Of a stretch of 64,000 bases of DNA, positions 17,726 through 25,896 are shown in pieces. Position numbers and translations under genes: made by a program. The DNA comes from Paenibacillus athensensis (GTDB lineage: Bacteria; Bacillota; Bacilli; Paenibacillales; NBRC-103111), in NCBI RefSeq assembly GCF_004514475.2, contig NZ_MYFO02000015.1, positions 124,001-188,000 on the forward strand, read 5' to 3'. How positions within the stretch are numbered: the first letter of the stretch is position 1; each line of letters begins with the position of its first letter. Under the pieces are notes generated by a model. That model was not told the DNA's origin and did not search any database. It saw nothing but the letters and a program-made list of their open reading frames with translations.

Positions 17726-19300
17726 ATGAATCGAATCGTCAATCCGGTACTGCCCGGGTTTAACCCGGACCCCTCCATCCTTCGCGTCGGAGACGATTAT
17801 TATCTGGCGACGTCCACCTTCGAATGGTTTCCCGGCGTGCAGATCCATCACTCGAAGGATTTGGTGCATTGGCGGCTGCTGACGCATCCACTGAACCGGG
17901 TTTCCCAGCTTAACATGATCGGGGACGACAATTCCGGCGGGGTGTGGGCGCCTAGCCTCAGTTACGACGACGGGATATTTTACCTGATTTATACCGATGT
18001 GAAATCGCGCAAGGGTGCTTTCAAGGACACACATAATTACCTGGTCACGGCAGCCGACATCATGGGGCCGTGGTCGGAGCCCGTTTACCTGAACAGCAGC
18101 GGGTTCGACCCCTCCCTGTTTCATGACGACGACGGCCGCAAATGGCTGCTCAACATGATCTGGGATTTCCGCAAGGGGCGCAACCGCTTCGCCGGGATCG
18201 CCCTGCAGGAGTACTCGCCTGCGGAAGAGAAACTGATCGGGCCTGTCACCAACATTTATCAGGGGACCGAGCTCGGATTTACCGAAGGCCCGCATTTGTA
18301 TAAGCAGAACGGCTTTTATTATCTGCTGACCGCCGAGGGCGGGACCAAATACGAGCATGCCGTCACGATGGCGCGGTCCTCTTTTATTGCCGGCCCGTAC
18401 GAGACGGATCCGCAGAATCCGGTCATGACGAGCTATGGAAACATGGAACTTCCGCTGCAAAAAGCAGGTCACGCCTCCCTGGTCGAAACCCAAACGGGTG
18501 AGTGGTACATGGCGCACCTGTGCGGGAGGCCGACCGTCGGCCGTTTCTGCACACTCGGCCGGGAAACCGCGATCCAGCGCTGCTACTGGAGCGAAGACGG
18601 CTGGCTCCGCCTGGAGGGCGGGGGAAGAAGCCCGTCCGTTGAAGTCCAGGCGCCGGACCTGCCAGCGCATCCGTTCGGGGCCGTCCCGGGAAGGGACGAT
18701 TTCGATCAACCGGAGCTGCAAATGCAGTGGAACACCCTGCGCATCCCTCCGGATCCGTCTTGGCTCTCGCTGACGGAGCGCAAAGGGCATCTGCGCCTGA
18801 AGGGTAAGGAGTCGATGAGCTCCTGGCACCGGCAAAGTCTGGTGGCCCGCCGGCAGCAGGCTTTCCACATCGAAGCGGAAACGGCCGTCGAGTTTGAACC
18901 GGAGCATTTTCAGCAGATGGCGGGGTTGATTCTCTACTACGACACCGACGATTACGTATACCTGCGGATTACCCATCTCGAGGGAACGGGCCGGGTGCTC
19001 GGGATCATTCAAACAATCCAGGGGTACTATGACGAGCTGCTCGAGTCGGATCTTCCTCTACCGGCGGCCGGACGCATCCGGTTAAAAGCAAAGGTTGACC
19101 GCGACCGCCTGCAGTTCTCGTATGCCGCGGAGGGAGCCGATTGGATCCCGGTCGGGCCGAATATCGACATCCACCATCTGTCGGACGATATCGCCAACCC
19201 GCTCCGGTTCACTGGCAGCTTTGTGGGGGTATGCGTGCAGGACTTGAGCGGTACGCGCAAGCACGCCGACTTTGACTATTTTGAATATAATGAAAAATAG
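17726..19300 (+). CDS. xynB: GH43 beta-xylosidase
   Basis: A 524-residue enzyme without signal peptide. The N-terminal five-bladed propeller of GH43 (XynB-like) starts NPVLPGFNPDPSI; catalytic base Asp15, pKa modulator Asp128 (GFDPSLF) and general acid Glu187 (FTEGPHLYK) are visible. The C-terminal concanavalin-like domain (about residues 325-520) is typical of intracellular xylosidases that remove xylose from the non-reducing ends of xylo-oligosaccharides. It follows the barrel gene by 24 bp with GGGAGGAGAG as ribosome binding site. Arabinofuranosidase activity is also possible in this family. Confidence 0.92.
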   Translation: MNRIVNPVLPGFNPDPSILRVGDDYYLATSTFEWFPGVQIHHSKDLVHWRLLTHPLNRVSQLNMIGDDNSGGVWAPSLSYDDGIFYLIYTDVKSRKGAFKDTHNYLVTAADIMGPWSEPVYLNSSGFDPSLFHDDDGRKWLLNMIWDFRKGRNRFAGIALQEYSPAEEKLIGPVTNIYQGTELGFTEGPHLYKQNGFYYLLTAEGGTKYEHAVTMARSSFIAGPYETDPQNPVMTSYGNMELPLQKAGHASLVETQTGEWYMAHLCGRPTVGRFCTLGRETAIQRCYWSEDGWLRLEGGGRSPSVEVQAPDLPAHPFGAVPGRDDFDQPELQMQWNTLRIPPDPSWLSLTERKGHLRLKGKESMSSWHRQSLVARRQQAFHIEAETAVEFEPEHFQQMAGLILYYDTDDYVYLRITHLEGTGRVLGIIQTIQGYYDELLESDLPLPAAGRIRLKAKVDRDRLQFSYAAEGADWIPVGPNIDIHHLSDDIANPLRFTGSFVGVCVQDLSGTRKHADFDYFEYNEK

Positions 19301-19336
19301 GACCCCGGCAAGCCCTTATTGCCAACTTGCCCTCTC

Positions 19337-19362
19337 AATAGCGGTACCCGGGTTCCTTATTC
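19337..19362 (+). repeat. 26-nt intergenic repeat, copy 1
   Basis: Begins AATAGCG and ends TTATTC, with a variable G/C-rich centre. One of four copies in this intergenic region; the ends are partly inverted complements, so each copy could form a small hairpin. Confidence 0.7.
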
Positions 19363-19387
19363 ATCCCCAAACCCGTTAAAAACCACA

Positions 19388-19413
19388 AATAGCGACCCCA
19401 GGGTACCTTATTC
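19388..19413 (+). repeat. 26-nt intergenic repeat, copy 2
   Basis: Same length and ends as copy 1 (AATAGCG...CCTTATTC) in the same orientation, 51 bases downstream of it. Confidence 0.7.
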
Positions 19414-19501
19414 GCCCATTCTTGATGTTAGACTCTTGAGTAGACACACCCTAAGGAACAACCCTTGCCTGTGTTCGAAAATGTCTTAAATCGCAATTCA
19501 A

Positions 19502-19888
19502 CGTGCTAGCCCCGAATAAAGCTTGGGTAACGGATATCACTTACATCCAGACAGGTGAGGGCTGGTTGTATTTGGCGAGCGTAATGGACTTATTTTCCCG
19601 CAAAATTGTGGGATATTTCATGGGAGCGCAAAGTTACAAGAATACAAAATGATTGGCAGCATGAGCCGTAAAGGAAATGGTTACGACAACGCTTGTATCG
19701 AGTCATTCCATAGCACGTTGAAAAAAGAACTTGTGTACCAAACAAAATTTAAAACCCGAAAACAAGCTGTAAGCGCACTCTACGCTTACATTGAGTTTGA
19801 CTATAATCGCCTACGACCGCACCCTACGTTAGGGTACGAGACGGCTCATCGTTTTGAGCAAATTTACAAAAAAAATCAAGTGGCCTGA
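19502..19888 (+). pseudogene. IS3-family transposase OrfB remnant with internal deletion
   Basis: The 5' piece (about 19512-19635, frame 3) reads NKAWVTDITYIQ and VMDLFSRKIVGYF, containing the first catalytic Asp. After a deletion and frame change, the 3' piece (to 19888, frame 2) reads MIGSMSRKGNGYDNACIESF with the catalytic Glu and ends in FDYNRLRPHPTLGY. The second catalytic Asp (the HSDRG region) is missing. No IS ends were found. Confidence 0.85.
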
Positions 19889-19955
19889 TGCTATGGTTGT
19901 TCCTTGATTTTGTGTCCCAGAAGTACATCTTAACTGTAAATGCGGAATTTACTGG

Positions 19956-19981
19956 GAATAACGGCGCGTGGGTTCGCTATT
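19956..19981 (-). repeat. 26-nt intergenic repeat, copy 3 (inverted)
   Basis: The reverse complement begins AATAGCGAACCC and ends CGTTATTC, matching copies 1 and 2 in length and ends, in the opposite orientation on the far side of the IS3 remnant. Confidence 0.7.
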
Positions 19982-20006
19982 TTTGCAGAATGCTTGAAAT
20001 CCCATC

Positions 20007-20032
20007 GAATAACGCACCCTCATGCCGCTATT
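20007..20032 (-). repeat. 26-nt intergenic repeat, copy 4 (inverted)
   Basis: The reverse complement begins AATAGCGGCATG and ends GCGTTATTC. It lies 51 bases from copy 3, the same spacing as between copies 1 and 2. Confidence 0.7.
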
Positions 20033-20068
20033 TCAGCAAAAACAAAATCGTAGGAGGATGAGAATGAC

Positions 20069-21001
20069 ATGGCAAATCGCCTGTTGATCGGCAGCTCGAC
20101 GCATACGTATGAAGTGCAGGAGGGCTGGGGCCGGCCTCCCGAGGGAATGGAATATGGCTTCACGCACGGCATTTGCGTGGATTCGCAGGACCGCGTTTAT
20201 GTGCATCATACCGGCAAGCAGTCGGTTGTCGTGTTCGACCGCGACGGGAACTTCCTGACGTCGTGGGGCGACGAGTTTGAAGGTGGCGCGCACGGGTTTT
20301 ATCTGCATACGGAAGCGGACGGCCGCGAGTATCTTTATTTTGCCGACATTGAACGGGCCATGGTTGTCAAAACAACGCTGGACGGCGAAGTGCTGCTCCG
20401 CATCGCGCCGCCGGATCGGCCCGACATGTACGACGCCGAGCGCCGATACATACCCACCGACGTATGCGTGGCCCCGAACGGGGACATTTATGTCTCCGAC
20501 GGCTACGGCCAGTACTATGTGCATCACTACGACGCCGCCGGCACGTACATCCGCAGCTGGGGCGGCTGGGGATCGGAGCCGGCGAGGCTGATCCAGCCGC
20601 ACGGAATCTCGCTTAACCCGCGCAGCGCAGAGCCGGAGCTCTATGTGGCCGACCGCCGCAATTACCGCATCCAGGTGTTTACACTGGAGGGCGAGCACAA
20701 GCGGTTCATCGACCACAACCTGGATATGCCCTGCAGCTTCTACTTCCATGGAGATGAAGTGTTCATCCCCGACCTGCACAGCCGGGTAACCATTCTCGAC
20801 GGGCAGGACCGCCTGATCACGCATCTCGGCGAGGACCAGCAGGCATACAAGACGGAGGGATGGCCGAATTTGCCGAAAACCTTTTTCCGTCCGGACAAAT
20901 TCAGCTCCCCGCACGGAGTATGCGTCGATTCGCGTGGAGACGTTTACGTTGCGGAATGGATCTCGTACGGCCGCGTAACGAAGCTGGTCCGGCAGCATTA
21001 G
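20069..21001 (+). CDS. NHL-repeat six-bladed beta-propeller protein
   Basis: A 310-residue protein without signal peptide. Repeated blade motifs of the NHL type are visible: GICVDSQDRVYVHH, DVCVAPNGDIYVSDGYG, GISLNPRSAEPELYVADR and GVCVDSRGDVYVAEW. The last blades are evenly spaced and the length fits a six-bladed propeller. Members of this fold include lactonases and binding scaffolds, so a sugar-lactone or sugar-acid role is possible in this locus but unproven. The ATG at 20069 follows AGGAGGATGAGAATGAC; an ATG at 20063 is an alternative start in another frame and is ignored. Confidence 0.8.
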   Translation: MANRLLIGSSTHTYEVQEGWGRPPEGMEYGFTHGICVDSQDRVYVHHTGKQSVVVFDRDGNFLTSWGDEFEGGAHGFYLHTEADGREYLYFADIERAMVVKTTLDGEVLLRIAPPDRPDMYDAERRYIPTDVCVAPNGDIYVSDGYGQYYVHHYDAAGTYIRSWGGWGSEPARLIQPHGISLNPRSAEPELYVADRRNYRIQVFTLEGEHKRFIDHNLDMPCSFYFHGDEVFIPDLHSRVTILDGQDRLITHLGEDQQAYKTEGWPNLPKTFFRPDKFSSPHGVCVDSRGDVYVAEWISYGRVTKLVRQH

Positions 21002-21112
21002 CACTAATGCAAGGTGAAGAAGCGCAAGAGGACAGTGGCGGACGCGGCTTGGTCCTAGTTATCCTCGGCGCATCTCCGTGAAGCTGCTTTTTAGATTAGG
21101 GAGGCCGTCCGG

Positions 21113-21997
21113 ATGAAGTTCAGACTCTCGGTCAAGGATGAGCAATACGCGATCGACCATATCACGACGAACCTGATGAAGGGGCGGCTGAACAATCACG
21201 TCGCCATGCACAAGCACCCCGTGTTCCATCTCATATACATTTTGGAGGGGCGGGGAACGGTGACCGTGGGCGGGACGATGACGGCTGCGGAACCGGGCAT
21301 GCTGTACGTGATCAGCCCGAATGAACCGCATTCCTTTCTGTTCGGCGACGGCGAGCCGCTTACCAACCTGGAGAGCACCTTCCGGCTTCTCGACGATCAC
21401 GGCGAGGCGGCGGAAATCCAATTCTCGGATCTGATCGACGTCTTCAGGGAGGAAGTTCTCCCAGAAGCGGACCTGTTCCAGCCGCTGTCCGTTCCGGCGA
21501 GATTGAAACCGCATCTGAGGGAAGGCTTCAACCGCATTCTTGAGCTCTATGACACCCCTCTGCTGCGGCATCATTTCAGCTTCATGGTGGCCGATCTGAT
21601 CGCAAGGGTTGAGATTATCGCGCACAGCGCCACGGAGCCGGTCGAACCCGTAGAGCCCGCTATGCGCACCATCTCGGACGTTAAGCAGTTCCTCTATACG
21701 AACCGGGGCCGTCCCGTAACGCTCGGGGAGGCGGCCGAACATGCCCATTTGACGCCGAATTACCTGTGCCGGATTTTCAAGGAGCATGCGGACGAGACGC
21801 CGATGGGGTATTTGCAGGCGATCCGCATGGCCGAGGCGGAGAAGCTGCTGGCGTTCACCGACCTTCCCGTGTACACGATCGCGGAGAAGCTCGGCTACGA
21901 GGAGCCGTCCTATTTTGCCAGGGTGTTTCGGAGTGTGTACGGGGAGTCTCCGCAGGCCTACCGGAAAAGGCTTGTGATCGAAAACAGGATAAAATAG
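21113..21997 (+). CDS. AraC-family transcriptional regulator with cupin sensor domain
   Basis: A 294-residue regulator. The N-terminal cupin (about 1-130: HKHPVFHLIYILEGRG, then MLYVISPNEPHSF) would bind a sugar; the C-terminal pair of helix-turn-helix motifs (about 190-290: LGEAAEHAHLTPNYLCRIF, then YTIAEKLGYEEPSYFARVF) binds DNA. RBS AGGGAGG precedes the ATG. It sits between the propeller and dioxygenase genes and probably controls part of the sugar locus, separately from the YesN-type regulator. Confidence 0.92.
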   Translation: MKFRLSVKDEQYAIDHITTNLMKGRLNNHVAMHKHPVFHLIYILEGRGTVTVGGTMTAAEPGMLYVISPNEPHSFLFGDGEPLTNLESTFRLLDDHGEAAEIQFSDLIDVFREEVLPEADLFQPLSVPARLKPHLREGFNRILELYDTPLLRHHFSFMVADLIARVEIIAHSATEPVEPVEPAMRTISDVKQFLYTNRGRPVTLGEAAEHAHLTPNYLCRIFKEHADETPMGYLQAIRMAEAEKLLAFTDLPVYTIAEKLGYEEPSYFARVFRSVYGESPQAYRKRLVIENRIK

Positions 21998-22090
21998 TGC
22001 GCATAGCGGCGAATTTTCTGCCTTCAGGCAGGTGGTTTCTTATCCTATACTTAAAGTATCAAATGGTTAGTATCCAAGGAGGAGAACAAA

Positions 22091-22981
22091 ATGAGCTTAA
22101 CCCTTAAACAAATCGTGGACTTTCAAACGTACGGCTATCTGATCGCGGAGGACATCTTCACAGAAGCCGATATGCAGCCGGTAATCGACGAGTTAAACAA
22201 ATTGATTGACGAGCGTGCGCGCGCTTTGCTGGCGGAAGGCAAGATTACGGACCTGCACGAGAACGAGCCGTTCGAAAAAAGAATCGCTCTCCTCAGCAAG
22301 CAATCCCGCGAGATCAACCGGAATATCGACATCATGGAATACCGCGGACCCGCGATGTTCGAGTTTCTCAAGAATGAGAAACTGCTGAACGTGGTCGAAT
22401 GCCTGCTCGGACGGGAGCTGTCGTGCAATCCGATCCAGCATCTGCGTGCGAAGCTGCCTTGGAGCGGAACGGGTGAACAGCCGCCGGAAGAAAATGTGCC
22501 TTGGCATCAGGATGCGGCCGTCACTCAGGCCGACTCGGAGGCTTCGGAGATCATTACCTTCTGGATGCCGCTGGTTGACGCTACCGCCGCGACCGGATGC
22601 ATGGAGATTATGCCGGAAGTGTTCAAGCTCGGCTACCTGGAGCATCAAGGCGAAGGCGGAACGACCATCGTTCCCCAGCTGCTGCCTCATGTGAAGACGG
22701 TGGCCGCAGAGTGCCGCAAGGGCGGCATCGTCATGATGAACAAATACACGCCTCACCGCGGAACCTCTAACCGTTCCGACATCGTACGCTGGTCGCTCGA
22801 TCTGCGCTTTCATAAAACCGGAGCCAAATCCGGCCGATCCTTCCATCCTTCCTTCGTCGTCCGCAGCAGCGCCGATCCAGGCAGCGTGCTGAACGATCAC
22901 GCCGAGTGGAACCACATGTGGGAAGAAGCGCTGTCGAAGCCCATGCAGAATCGCCACCGGGTGGAAGAAACGGTCAAGTAA
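22091..22981 (+). CDS. Phytanoyl-CoA dioxygenase (PhyH) family protein
   Basis: A 296-residue Fe(II)/2-oxoglutarate-dependent oxygenase. The iron ligands are visible as His139 and Asp141 (VPWHQDAAV) and His222 (YTPHRGTSN), with a 2-oxoglutarate-binding Arg a few residues later (DIVRWSLDLR). The double-stranded beta-helix core lies between them. The substrate is unknown; the surrounding glycosidases suggest a small polar metabolite or modified sugar. AAGGAGGAG precedes the ATG, and the stop is 5 bases before the LacI-type regulator gene, so the two are probably cotranscribed. Confidence 0.88.
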   Translation: MSLTLKQIVDFQTYGYLIAEDIFTEADMQPVIDELNKLIDERARALLAEGKITDLHENEPFEKRIALLSKQSREINRNIDIMEYRGPAMFEFLKNEKLLNVVECLLGRELSCNPIQHLRAKLPWSGTGEQPPEENVPWHQDAAVTQADSEASEIITFWMPLVDATAATGCMEIMPEVFKLGYLEHQGEGGTTIVPQLLPHVKTVAAECRKGGIVMMNKYTPHRGTSNRSDIVRWSLDLRFHKTGAKSGRSFHPSFVVRSSADPGSVLNDHAEWNHMWEEALSKPMQNRHRVEETVK

Positions 22982-22986
22982 GCAGA

Positions 22987-24051
22987 ATGAAGCGCAAACG
23001 CAACCCTGCCGGCCATCGGGTAACTACCCTGGATCTTGCCAGCAGGCTGGGCCTCTCCATCGCTACGGTGGACCGGGCGCTCAACAACCGCGGCAGCGTA
23101 TCGGCCAAAACCCGGGACCGCGTGCTTCGGGCGGTGGAGGAGCTGGGTTATTTGCCCAACCGCAGCGCCAAGTATCTCTCCCAAAAAGTCCGGTGCACCG
23201 TGGGCGTTTCCTATATGCTTCCCCCGTGGCTTGCCCGGCAGGTGGACGAAGGACTCAGGCGGGCGGAAGAGGAACTCTGGGATTATGGCCTTAAGCTCAT
23301 CATTCGCAGCGATGCGGGCAGCAGCGAGGAGCAAATGGAGCAAATCCGCGCCATGCTGCCGGCCATCGACGGACTGGCGGTGGCCCCGCGGGAAACCGGC
23401 GGCTTCACGGAGTTCATCGAGGGATTGACGGCGGACGGGCTGCCGGTGGTTACCTTCAACAACGACTTGCCGATCAGCCGTCCTCTGCTTTACGTAGGAT
23501 CCGATTACGAGGCGGCGGGACGGCTCGGCGGCAGGCTGATGAGCCTGCTTGCCCGGCGATCCGGAGATTTGGGAATCGTGGTCCGAAACGGGTATTTACC
23601 CAACATGGAACAGCGCATCGCCGGGTTTCGCGGCTATTTCACCGCAAACCCGGATCTCCATGTTCTCGGTCCTTTTCAAGTGCCGGGTACACAAAGGGAT
23701 ACCGCGGAGCACATCTATCAAATGCTTCAACGGCATCCTAACCTGATAGGCCTGTTTGCAGCCAGCGACAATCTAGCCGAGGCGGCCGAAGCGGTCAAAC
23801 GCTCGGACCGCGGCGGCCAGGTGGCCCTGGTGGGCTTCGACATGAACGAACGTTACGCGGAGCTGATCCGGGAAGGAACCGTGAGCGCGGTCATCTGCCA
23901 GGAACCTTTTTACCAGGGATATTATCCGATCAATGCTTTATTCGATTACATAGTGGAAAAGCAACGCCCCAGGCACGCTCGAATAATTACCCGCCTCGAG
24001 GTTGTCCTCAGGGAGAACGTGGACCACTACAACCGTTTTACCTTGTATTAA
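22987..24051 (+). CDS. LacI-family transcriptional regulator
   Basis: A 354-residue repressor. The N-terminal helix-turn-helix (about 12-35: TTLDLASRLGLSIATVDRAL) and hinge are followed by a periplasmic-binding-like sensor domain (VGSDYEAAGRLGGRL, then LVGFDMNERY). The ATG at 22987 starts just before the helix-turn-helix; the frame extends further upstream only into the dioxygenase gene. The ribosome binding site is poor, consistent with translational coupling to the preceding gene. It may repress neighbouring glycosidase genes. Confidence 0.9.
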   Translation: MKRKRNPAGHRVTTLDLASRLGLSIATVDRALNNRGSVSAKTRDRVLRAVEELGYLPNRSAKYLSQKVRCTVGVSYMLPPWLARQVDEGLRRAEEELWDYGLKLIIRSDAGSSEEQMEQIRAMLPAIDGLAVAPRETGGFTEFIEGLTADGLPVVTFNNDLPISRPLLYVGSDYEAAGRLGGRLMSLLARRSGDLGIVVRNGYLPNMEQRIAGFRGYFTANPDLHVLGPFQVPGTQRDTAEHIYQMLQRHPNLIGLFAASDNLAEAAEAVKRSDRGGQVALVGFDMNERYAELIREGTVSAVICQEPFYQGYYPINALFDYIVEKQRPRHARIITRLEVVLRENVDHYNRFTLY

Positions 24052-24063
24052 GCAGGCACGCGC

Positions 24064-24127
<64 letters not shown>

Positions 24128-24181
24128 TTTTGAAAAAAATGAGGTACGTACATCAATTTAAAAATCCCAGGAGGAATTACA

Positions 24182-25876
24182 ATGAATCAGAAATTTTTAG
24201 AACGCAGCATTGAAGTTCACGACACCGCAACCATGTGGAACCCGGAGAAGATCCAGAAGATCGTCGACTTCATGGTCCGCCATGACATGAACAACCTGAT
24301 TTTCCATGAAAATGATATCGTCGACAAGCTCGTATTCCCGTCTCTGCTGTACAAGGAAAACATCGAGGACCGCAATATCTACAGCATTTTTGAAAACATT
24401 TACCAGACGATCTACGACAAGACCCCGAGCCCGTTCGTGTTTATCGATGAAAAAGCCATTCTCGTCGAACTCATGCGTTCCATCGCCCGCATAGCGTCCC
24501 GCGCCGGCATCCGTTTCTTTTTGCAGTCCAAGGAGCTTTGGTTTGCCGACCTGCTGTTCCGCGACAAGAAGCTGATGAAGGACGGGGTCATGTGCCCGAG
24601 CGACCCTTTCTGGTGGGAAACCTACCTGCCGGCGAAGTATGAGGAGCTGTTCATCGCGATCCCCGAGCTGAGCGGAATCGTTACCTCCACCGGCACCCGG
24701 GAAAGCCGCGCTTCCCTTGCCCACGGGATCTGCAAATGCGACAGATGCCGCAATTTCGATCTGCAGGAATGGCAGAAGAACATCATTATGTCGATTTACA
24801 AACCGATCAAGGAAACGGGCAAGCAGCTGGTGGTCCGCGACTTCACCTATTATGCTGACGAGCAGAGCGGCCTTCGCGCCGGCGTGCTGAGTCTTCCTGA
24901 CGACATCGTCGTTTCCATCAAAAACACGCCGCAGGATTTCTACCCGACCTTCCCTGACAACGCGCTTATTGGCAATGTCGGCAACCACGAGCAGTGGATC
25001 GAATACGAGGTAATGGGCGAATATTTCGGCTTTGGCGCCGTGCCGAGCATCATGATCGAAGACATCCGTGCCCGCATGAAGTACGCCTTGTCGAAGGGCG
25101 CCAAGGGCTTTACCGCGCGTGTGGACTGGGAAGCGCTGCCGAACCATTCGGCTTTCGATACGGTTAACATTTTGAACGTGTATGCCACGGCCATGCTTGC
25201 CAAGAATCCGGATCTTCCGGGAGCAGAAATTTACCGCGCCTATTTGACCGAGCATAACCTGTTCGCCGACGGATTGACGAAAGAGCAGCAGGACGCCTGC
25301 ATCGCGAAAGTCATGGAAATCCTCGAGCCGACCTGGCCGATCATGGCCAAGACGCCTTATATCAACGATTTCCTGTTCAGTTCCAACAGCAAAATTCCGG
25401 CCAACATCGAGCACGGCGAATTCCTGGCCAAAGAACATCACGGTTTGCAAAAATGGTTCCCGGAGCGCGCCAAGGACCATGACATGACTCCCGAGAATGT
25501 GGCACTTTTCCTCAATGAGAAGGAGCAGGCGCTTGACGAAGTCAATGCCGTTTATAAGCTGATCATTGCCGGAAACCCGGGGCTGAAAGAGGACTATTAC
25601 AAGCTGCTGACCGCCCAGATTGAAATGTATCGTTTATACGTCGAGCAGTTCCGCGCCGTGGCCAACGTGTACATCCTGGTTAAAGCGGCAGCTCCAAAAA
25701 GCGACGGCAGCGCAATCGCCCAAGCGATGGAAGAGCTCCGCCGCATGGAAGACCGGATCAAAAACTACCGGTTCCCGGCATACGAGTACCCGGCCAGCGT
25801 GCTGATCTGCTATGAAAAAGTTCGCTACTTCCGCCTGAACGCGCAAAAAGTCATCGCCGAAATGAAATTGAAGTAA
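24182..25876 (+). CDS. Putative barrel-type glycosidase, paralogue 2
   Basis: A 564-residue protein without signal peptide that parallels the gene at 16031-17701 along its length: VDFMVRHDMNNLIFHENDIV, CPSDPFWWE, TSTGTRESRAS, C-x-C-x2-C (Cys184, Cys186, Cys189 in ICKCDRC), LVVRDFTYY and VSIKNTPQDFYPTFPDN. Conserved RES and RDF segments could hold catalytic or binding residues. The family is not recognised with certainty; it resembles GH67/GH115/DUF4838-type barrels. AGGAGG precedes the ATG and the GH31 gene follows after 20 bases, so both likely act on one oligosaccharide. Two diverged copies imply different substrates or linkages. Confidence 0.7.
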   Translation: MNQKFLERSIEVHDTATMWNPEKIQKIVDFMVRHDMNNLIFHENDIVDKLVFPSLLYKENIEDRNIYSIFENIYQTIYDKTPSPFVFIDEKAILVELMRSIARIASRAGIRFFLQSKELWFADLLFRDKKLMKDGVMCPSDPFWWETYLPAKYEELFIAIPELSGIVTSTGTRESRASLAHGICKCDRCRNFDLQEWQKNIIMSIYKPIKETGKQLVVRDFTYYADEQSGLRAGVLSLPDDIVVSIKNTPQDFYPTFPDNALIGNVGNHEQWIEYEVMGEYFGFGAVPSIMIEDIRARMKYALSKGAKGFTARVDWEALPNHSAFDTVNILNVYATAMLAKNPDLPGAEIYRAYLTEHNLFADGLTKEQQDACIAKVMEILEPTWPIMAKTPYINDFLFSSNSKIPANIEHGEFLAKEHHGLQKWFPERAKDHDMTPENVALFLNEKEQALDEVNAVYKLIIAGNPGLKEDYYKLLTAQIEMYRLYVEQFRAVANVYILVKAAAPKSDGSAIAQAMEELRRMEDRIKNYRFPAYEYPASVLICYEKVRYFRLNAQKVIAEMKLK

Positions 25877-25896
25877 TTCGAACGGAGGGTTATAGA

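Noticed and set aside
16802-19012. 736-codon minus-strand frame, rich in Arg, His and Pro
   Set aside because: Opposite-strand shadow of two GC-rich glycosidase genes whose catalytic motifs are clear on the plus strand.
19337-20032. IS3 terminal inverted repeats
   Set aside because: The 26-nt copies come in pairs on each side with variable centres and lie away from the transposase ends, unlike single fixed IS3 termini; kept as a separate repeat family.
24197-25480. 427-codon minus-strand frame
   Set aside because: Shadow of the second barrel-type gene, which has a strong ribosome binding site and a paralogue on the plus strand.
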